From the NCBI GenBank assembly GCA_021199475.1, contig JAJQHZ010000054.1, forward strand, positions 33,732 to 68,334: DNA of 34,603 nucleotides. Direction: 5' to 3'. Below the pieces are notes generated by a model that was given only the letters and a program-made list of their open reading frames with translations, searched no databases and had not been told where the DNA came from. Source of the DNA: Lachnospiraceae bacterium. GTDB lineage: Bacteria; Bacillota; Clostridia; Lachnospirales; Lachnospiraceae. How positions within the stretch are numbered: the stretch's first letter is position 1; each line of letters starts with the position of its first letter. Below are positions 31,075 to 34,603 of the stretch, piece by piece. The translations under genes were made by a program, and so were the position numbers.

Positions 31075-33627
31075 CTAGCAGGTGGCGCCGCCCTTCACAT
31101 TTTTCTTCAGGATTGCTTCCTTGTCGATCTTGCTCTCCAGCAGCTTATCGGCCACCTCGTCAAATCCGATCCGGTTCACGGTATCGGCGAAACGCTCCCC
31201 GCTCTTTCCTTCCTCGCGGAACAGAAGAATCGCGTTTTCGACCACCTCTGTCACCTCTTCCTCCGAGGTAAAGACCTTCGGCAGCGGCACTCCGTGCGCG
31301 ACCTTCTTGCCCCAGCGGCCGCCGATGTAAACGCGGTAACCGTCCTGGTAGTCGATCGCGTCAAAGATGCATTTATCCTTGCAGCGGCCGCAGTTGTTGC
31401 AGGCGTTCGGGTCAATCTTGATTTTCCCGTCCTCGACCCTCGCCACACCGATCGGGCAGGCGGCCTCGACCTTACATTTCTTGCAGCCGCGGCATTTGTC
31501 ATAATCGACCATCGGCACTCTCTGACCGACGATGCCCAGATCGTTCAGGTTCGGCTTCACGCAGTTGTTCGGGCAGCCGCCGACCGCGATCTTGAATTTG
31601 TGCGGCAGCGTCACGCTGTGATATCCCACATAAAACTTCTCATGAAGGCGCTCGGACAGGCCAAATGTGTCAATAAGGCCGTACTGGCAGGTGGTTCCCT
31701 TGCAGGAGACAACCGGACGCACCAGTGAGCCCGTCCCGCCGGTCGACAGTCCATGCTCGTTCAGGAAATCGATCAGAGGCTGGATATTCGCGTACTTCAC
31801 GCCCTGAATCTCCAGTGTCAGACGGGTAGTCATCGTCACCGCGCCAGAGCCAAAGCGCTCGGAGGCCTCCGCAATCACGCGGTGCTCCTCGGCCGTAATC
31901 TTTCCGTTTCGGGTGATGACTCGGACATTAAACACATCCGGATAGCGCTTATCCTGCAGACAGCCAAGCCCTTTGACCCGCTTGATCTCTTCCGGCGGAA
32001 TCGTGCCGATAAATTCTACCTTTACATTATTTACAAACAGACCGCCCTCCAGTGCGCGCGTATTCGTGTAGCCAAACGCCTTCAGACGATTCTGCAGGAA
32101 ATAGCCGCGTTTGCCCTTCGCACAGACAAGCAGTAGCTTTTCATCCTTCTCAATCCCGTCAATCGGCCCGTTTACAGTAGAAAGATTGATCCACTGCGCG
32201 CCCGGAATCGCCGGAGCCGGGCTCACGTCAAGTACCCGGTAGCCCTTCGCTTTCCCGGCCGCGTACTCAGCCGGCGTAAAGGTCTCATAGGCGCCGCTGA
32301 TCTTGTTTTCCAGAATGTAGCAGGCCTGGACGAACGGGTGAATCGCAGTAGAAAATGGCGGAGCGTAAGCAAAATCCAGCGTATCAAACGCCTCCAGCTT
32401 CATCCCCGCGGAGATGCCGGTGACCGCGATGTCCACCATCTTGTCCACAGCACCGGATCCGAGCACCTGAATGCCGAGCAGCTGATGCGTTGTTTTATCT
32501 GCAATCAGCTTCGTGACAAACGTCGACGAATCCGGATAATAATGCGCCTTGTCGTCCGTGACACAGGTCGCCGTCATCACGTCATATCCGGCGTCCTTCG
32601 CCTGCGCCTCCGTGAGCCCGGTGCGGCCCGCATTCAGATCATCCGTAAGCTTCACCACACCCGTGCCCAGACATCCGCCGTAGGCAATGCTCGCGCCGGT
32701 CAGATTCTTCGCCAGCATGCGCCCGGTGATATTCGCAGTCGAGCCCATCGCGGACCACTGCCCCTTTCCGGTCAGACGGTTAAAGACCTGCGCGCAGTCG
32801 CCGACCGCATAGATATCGTCCAGATTGGTCCTCTGATATTCATCCACGACGATCGTCCCGCGGTTCATCTCGATGCCGGAATCCGCCAGAAACCCGGTCG
32901 CCGGACGGACGCCGATCGCCAGCACAACCAGATCTCCGTCAAACGTGCCCACGCTCGTGCGCACACCGGCCGCCTTCTCCTGACCGAGCACCTCCTGAAG
33001 TCCCGCGCCGGTGACGACCCGCGTGCCCTTCGCCTGCAGCTGTCTGCGTATGTAAGCGGCCATTTCTGCATCAAACAGGTTCGGCATGACCTGTGACGCC
33101 ATGTCAACGACCGTAACCTTCATTCCCTTTGCCGTCAGATTCTCGGCAATCTCCAGGCCGATAAATCCGCCGCCGACCACGACTGCGCTGCGGCAGCTGT
33201 TTTTCTCCGCATACGCGCGGAGGCCGATCGCATCGTCCGGGCTGCGCATCGTAAACACGCCCGGAAGGTCCTTCCCCGGCACATCCGGCACAAACGGAAC
33301 CGCGCCGGTCGCAAGGACCAGCTTATCATAGGACGCCGTCTCCCCGTTCGCGAACGCAACCGTCTTCTCCGCCGTGTTCACAGATACCGCTTCCATCTCC
33401 GTGCGCACCGTCACGCCGGTCAGCCCCGTAAAGCTCGCCGGTGTATTGACAATCAGATCCTCCCGCGTCTCAATGCTGCCGCCCACATAGTAAGGCAGTC
33501 CGCAGCCCGCATACGAGATGTCGCGGCTCTTCGTGTAAATCGTAACCGTTGCGCCGCGGTCCTGACGCATCAGCTTCGCGGCAGTCTTTGTGCCGGCGGC
33601 CACACCGCCGATAATAACAACATTCAT
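31075..33627 (-). CDS. Four-module redox protein: CoADR-type flavoprotein, rhodanese, siroheme/4Fe-4S reductase domain, ferredoxin
   Basis: This 850-residue protein starts at ATG 33627 (AAGGAG 11 bases upstream; a GTG at 33639 overlaps that site). Residues 1-440 are an FAD/NAD(P)-dependent disulfide reductase of the CoA-disulfide-reductase/NADH-oxidase group, with IIGGVAAGTKTA, redox Cys C42 in YAGCGLPYY and VVVGGGFIGLE. A rhodanese module follows (about 455-535) with sulfur-carrying C502 in LLVCAKGKRG. Residues 550-700 resemble sulfite/nitrite reductase half-domains and have siroheme/4Fe-4S-type cysteines C642, C647 (CKGTTC) and C685, C689 (GGCPNNC). Residues 705-760 bind two 4Fe-4S clusters (CRGCKKCKVEAACP and CNNCGRCKDKC). 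It would pass electrons from NAD(P)H to a sulfur or nitrogen oxyanion or to persulfide. feoAB follows 17 bases on. Confidence 0.88.
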   Translation of the reverse strand: MNVVIIGGVAAGTKTAAKLMRQDRGATVTIYTKSRDISYAGCGLPYYVGGSIETREDLIVNTPASFTGLTGVTVRTEMEAVSVNTAEKTVAFANGETASYDKLVLATGAVPFVPDVPGKDLPGVFTMRSPDDAIGLRAYAEKNSCRSAVVVGGGFIGLEIAENLTAKGMKVTVVDMASQVMPNLFDAEMAAYIRRQLQAKGTRVVTGAGLQEVLGQEKAAGVRTSVGTFDGDLVVLAIGVRPATGFLADSGIEMNRGTIVVDEYQRTNLDDIYAVGDCAQVFNRLTGKGQWSAMGSTANITGRMLAKNLTGASIAYGGCLGTGVVKLTDDLNAGRTGLTEAQAKDAGYDVMTATCVTDDKAHYYPDSSTFVTKLIADKTTHQLLGIQVLGSGAVDKMVDIAVTGISAGMKLEAFDTLDFAYAPPFSTAIHPFVQACYILENKISGAYETFTPAEYAAGKAKGYRVLDVSPAPAIPGAQWINLSTVNGPIDGIEKDEKLLLVCAKGKRGYFLQNRLKAFGYTNTRALEGGLFVNNVKVEFIGTIPPEEIKRVKGLGCLQDKRYPDVFNVRVITRNGKITAEEHRVIAEASERFGSGAVTMTTRLTLEIQGVKYANIQPLIDFLNEHGLSTGGTGSLVRPVVSCKGTTCQYGLIDTFGLSERLHEKFYVGYHSVTLPHKFKIAVGGCPNNCVKPNLNDLGIVGQRVPMVDYDKCRGCKKCKVEAACPIGVARVEDGKIKIDPNACNNCGRCKDKCIFDAIDYQDGYRVYIGGRWGKKVAHGVPLPKVFTSEEEVTEVVENAILLFREEGKSGERFADTVNRIGFDEVADKLLESKIDKEAILKKNVKGGATC

Positions 33628-33653
33628 ACTCTCATGCACTCCTTTTTTTCTTG

Positions 33654-33682
33654 ATTATACGCCAGCCCGGTCATAAAATCAA
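33654..33682 (-). promoter_or_regulatory. Promoter of the redox-fusion/feoAB operon
   Basis: Minus strand: -35 TTGATT (33677-33682), 17-base spacer, consensus -10 TATAAT (33654-33659). The AT-rich region above it shows no convincing Fur box. Confidence 0.7.
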
Positions 33683-33762
33683 TTTCACATTTTTATAATA
33701 TTTTTCCTAAAGCTTTTCAAAAACTCAATTATTTTTGGTGAATTTTTCTGTTGTTTGTGCGT

Positions 33763-33768
33763 TATAAT
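33763..33768 (+). promoter_or_regulatory. -10 element of the bL25 gene
   Basis: Consensus TATAAT at 33763-33768. The -35 is unclear (TGAATT at 33739 with 18-base spacer is the best). The leader would be about 125 nt. Confidence 0.45.
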
Positions 33769-33819
33769 ACAAGTGTAACAAAACAGCTACAGATCTTATC
33801 ATCTACGATTCTTTTTCGC

Positions 33820-33844
33820 AAAGGATTCGGCCCCCGGATCCTTT
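33820..33844 (+). promoter_or_regulatory. Leader hairpin of the bL25 gene
   Basis: AAAGGATTCGG (33820-33830) pairs with CCGGATCCTTT (33834-33844) over 11 bp with one wobble and a CCC loop, 56 bases before the ATG. It may stabilise the mRNA or take part in regulation; no U-tract follows. Confidence 0.5.
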
Positions 33845-33900
33845 CCAACAACCGCATGACAAGTCTGCAAACCATCAGCAAAAGGAAAGGAAGAGTTAAT

Positions 33901-34482
33901 ATGGATACTTTAAAAGCTGAGAAACGGGACATGTCGGTAAAAGCAAAGAAGCTTCGCCGGGAAGGCTATGTGACCGGCAATATATTCGGCCGGGAAATCG
34001 AAGGCTCCATTCCCATCCAGATTGGAAAACAGGAATCGGAGCGTGTATTCAAAGAAAAGAAAAAAGGCAGCCAGCTCTATCTGGATGTCGATGGACAGAA
34101 GATGGATGTCCTGATTAAGGAAGTTCATTACAATTCCATGAAAAATCAATACGAAGAGGTTGATTTCCAGGCGCTCGTAAGCACGGAAAAGGTTCATTCC
34201 GTCGCGGAGGTCGTCCTTCTGAATCATGATAAAATTCAGGCGGGGATCCTTCAGTTCGTGCTCGAGGAAATCCCTTACAAAGCACTTCCGTCTGCACTGA
34301 TTGAAAAGGTCGAAATCGATGTCGGCGAGCTGCGGCCCGGCGATTCCATCAAGGTAGGCGATCTCGCGATCGCATCCAACCCGGATATTGATCTGAGCAT
34401 CAGCCCGGATACTGTCATCGCACTCGTTTCCGAGCCGCATGCAGCTGCGGCAACCGAAGACGAAGCTGCCCCGGAGGAATAA
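33901..34482 (+). CDS. rplY: Ribosomal protein bL25 / general stress protein Ctc
   Basis: This 193-residue protein binds 5S rRNA in the large subunit. The N-terminal L25 domain (1-95) has KAKKLRREGYVTGNIFG and VLIKEVHYNSMKNQYEEVDF; the C-terminal TL5/CTC beta domain follows (100-180) with LRPGDSIKVGDL and ends in an acidic Ala/Glu tail. The two-domain form is the Ctc type, longer than E. coli L25. GGAAAGGAAG lies before ATG 33901; the frame is open from 33751 but that extension covers the promoter. It is monocistronic, with its own -10 and terminator. A few residues in the N-terminal domain are divergent, but identity is clear. Confidence 0.92.
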   Translation: MDTLKAEKRDMSVKAKKLRREGYVTGNIFGREIEGSIPIQIGKQESERVFKEKKKGSQLYLDVDGQKMDVLIKEVHYNSMKNQYEEVDFQALVSTEKVHSVAEVVLLNHDKIQAGILQFVLEEIPYKALPSALIEKVEIDVGELRPGDSIKVGDLAIASNPDIDLSISPDTVIALVSEPHAAAATEDEAAPEE

Positions 34483-34496
34483 CTTATAAGAAAAGG

Positions 34497-34532
34497 CGGT
34501 GCGGCTGTTTAAGGCTGCACCGTTATCTTTTT
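34497..34532 (+). terminator. Terminator of bL25 gene
   Basis: CGGTGC (34497-34502) pairs with GCACCG (34517-34522), with GC/GC continuing inside after a mismatch, followed by TTATCTTTTT. Confidence 0.7.
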
Positions 34533-34603
34533 CTGGCTAACCTCTTTTTTTAAAGGAAAGGCTTAACCCTTTTTGAAAGAAAATCGGACTATCCCTGCCA
34601 GCG

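Overview
The window looks like chromosome of a spore-forming, Gram-positive anaerobe of the Clostridia, most likely Lachnospiraceae. This is inferred from the sua5 / ywlE-like / rpiB / upp gene order shared with Bacillus-type Firmicutes, a CwlD-type amidase, a FeoA-FeoB fusion, a choice-of-anchor A surface protein, a cell-wall-binding-repeat NlpC/P60 protein, strong AGGAGG ribosome sites with some TTG/GTG starts, and many extended -10 promoters. Genus cannot be fixed from sequence alone.

Layout. 1-4290 (minus): sua5/tsaC, a LMW-phosphatase-like protein that has lost its catalytic residues, rpiB and upp, followed by the start of a repeat-rich surface protein that runs off the left edge. 4462-5607 (plus): a three-S1-domain RNA-binding protein with an Ala/Glu-rich N-terminus. 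5645-6304: a terminator and a RelB/DinJ-YoeB toxin-antitoxin pair whose toxin carries an internal stop. 6402-9492 (minus): cwlD and a large NlpC/P60 protein with choline-binding-type repeats. 9715-10725 (plus): trmB and tRNA-Lys(CTT). 10822-15800: an accessory island holding an AAA-ATPase/PD-(D/E)XK gene, a MATE transporter and an AlbA_2/Schlafen-type gene, bracketed by two copies of a ~47-bp tail sequence. 15896-22685 (minus): a self-contained PTS operon (PfkB kinase, SorE-like dehydrogenase, DeoR regulator, mannitol-type IICB, HPr, enzyme I). 22788-25771: a GC-rich multi-hairpin element, a possible 40-codon gene, a second AAA-ATPase with a 26-residue palindromic in-frame insert, and a gene graveyard (azlC and MATE fragments). 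25771-28504 (plus): malQ and a LacI regulator. 28592-33682 (minus): a four-module flavin/rhodanese/siroheme/ferredoxin fusion followed by feoAB. 33763-34532 (plus): ribosomal protein bL25.

Main ideas. The PTS operon pairs a mannitol IICB with a SorE-type dehydrogenase and a 1-phosphofructokinase-type kinase rather than MtlD. Oxidation of mannitol-1-phosphate next to the phosphate would give fructose-1-phosphate, exactly the kinase substrate, so the operon may encode a mannitol route via fructose-1-phosphate with its own EI and an HPr lacking Ser46. Other notable items are the pseudophosphatase, the palindromic insert inside a coding gene, the structured 200-nt element, and the large sulfur/iron redox fusion.
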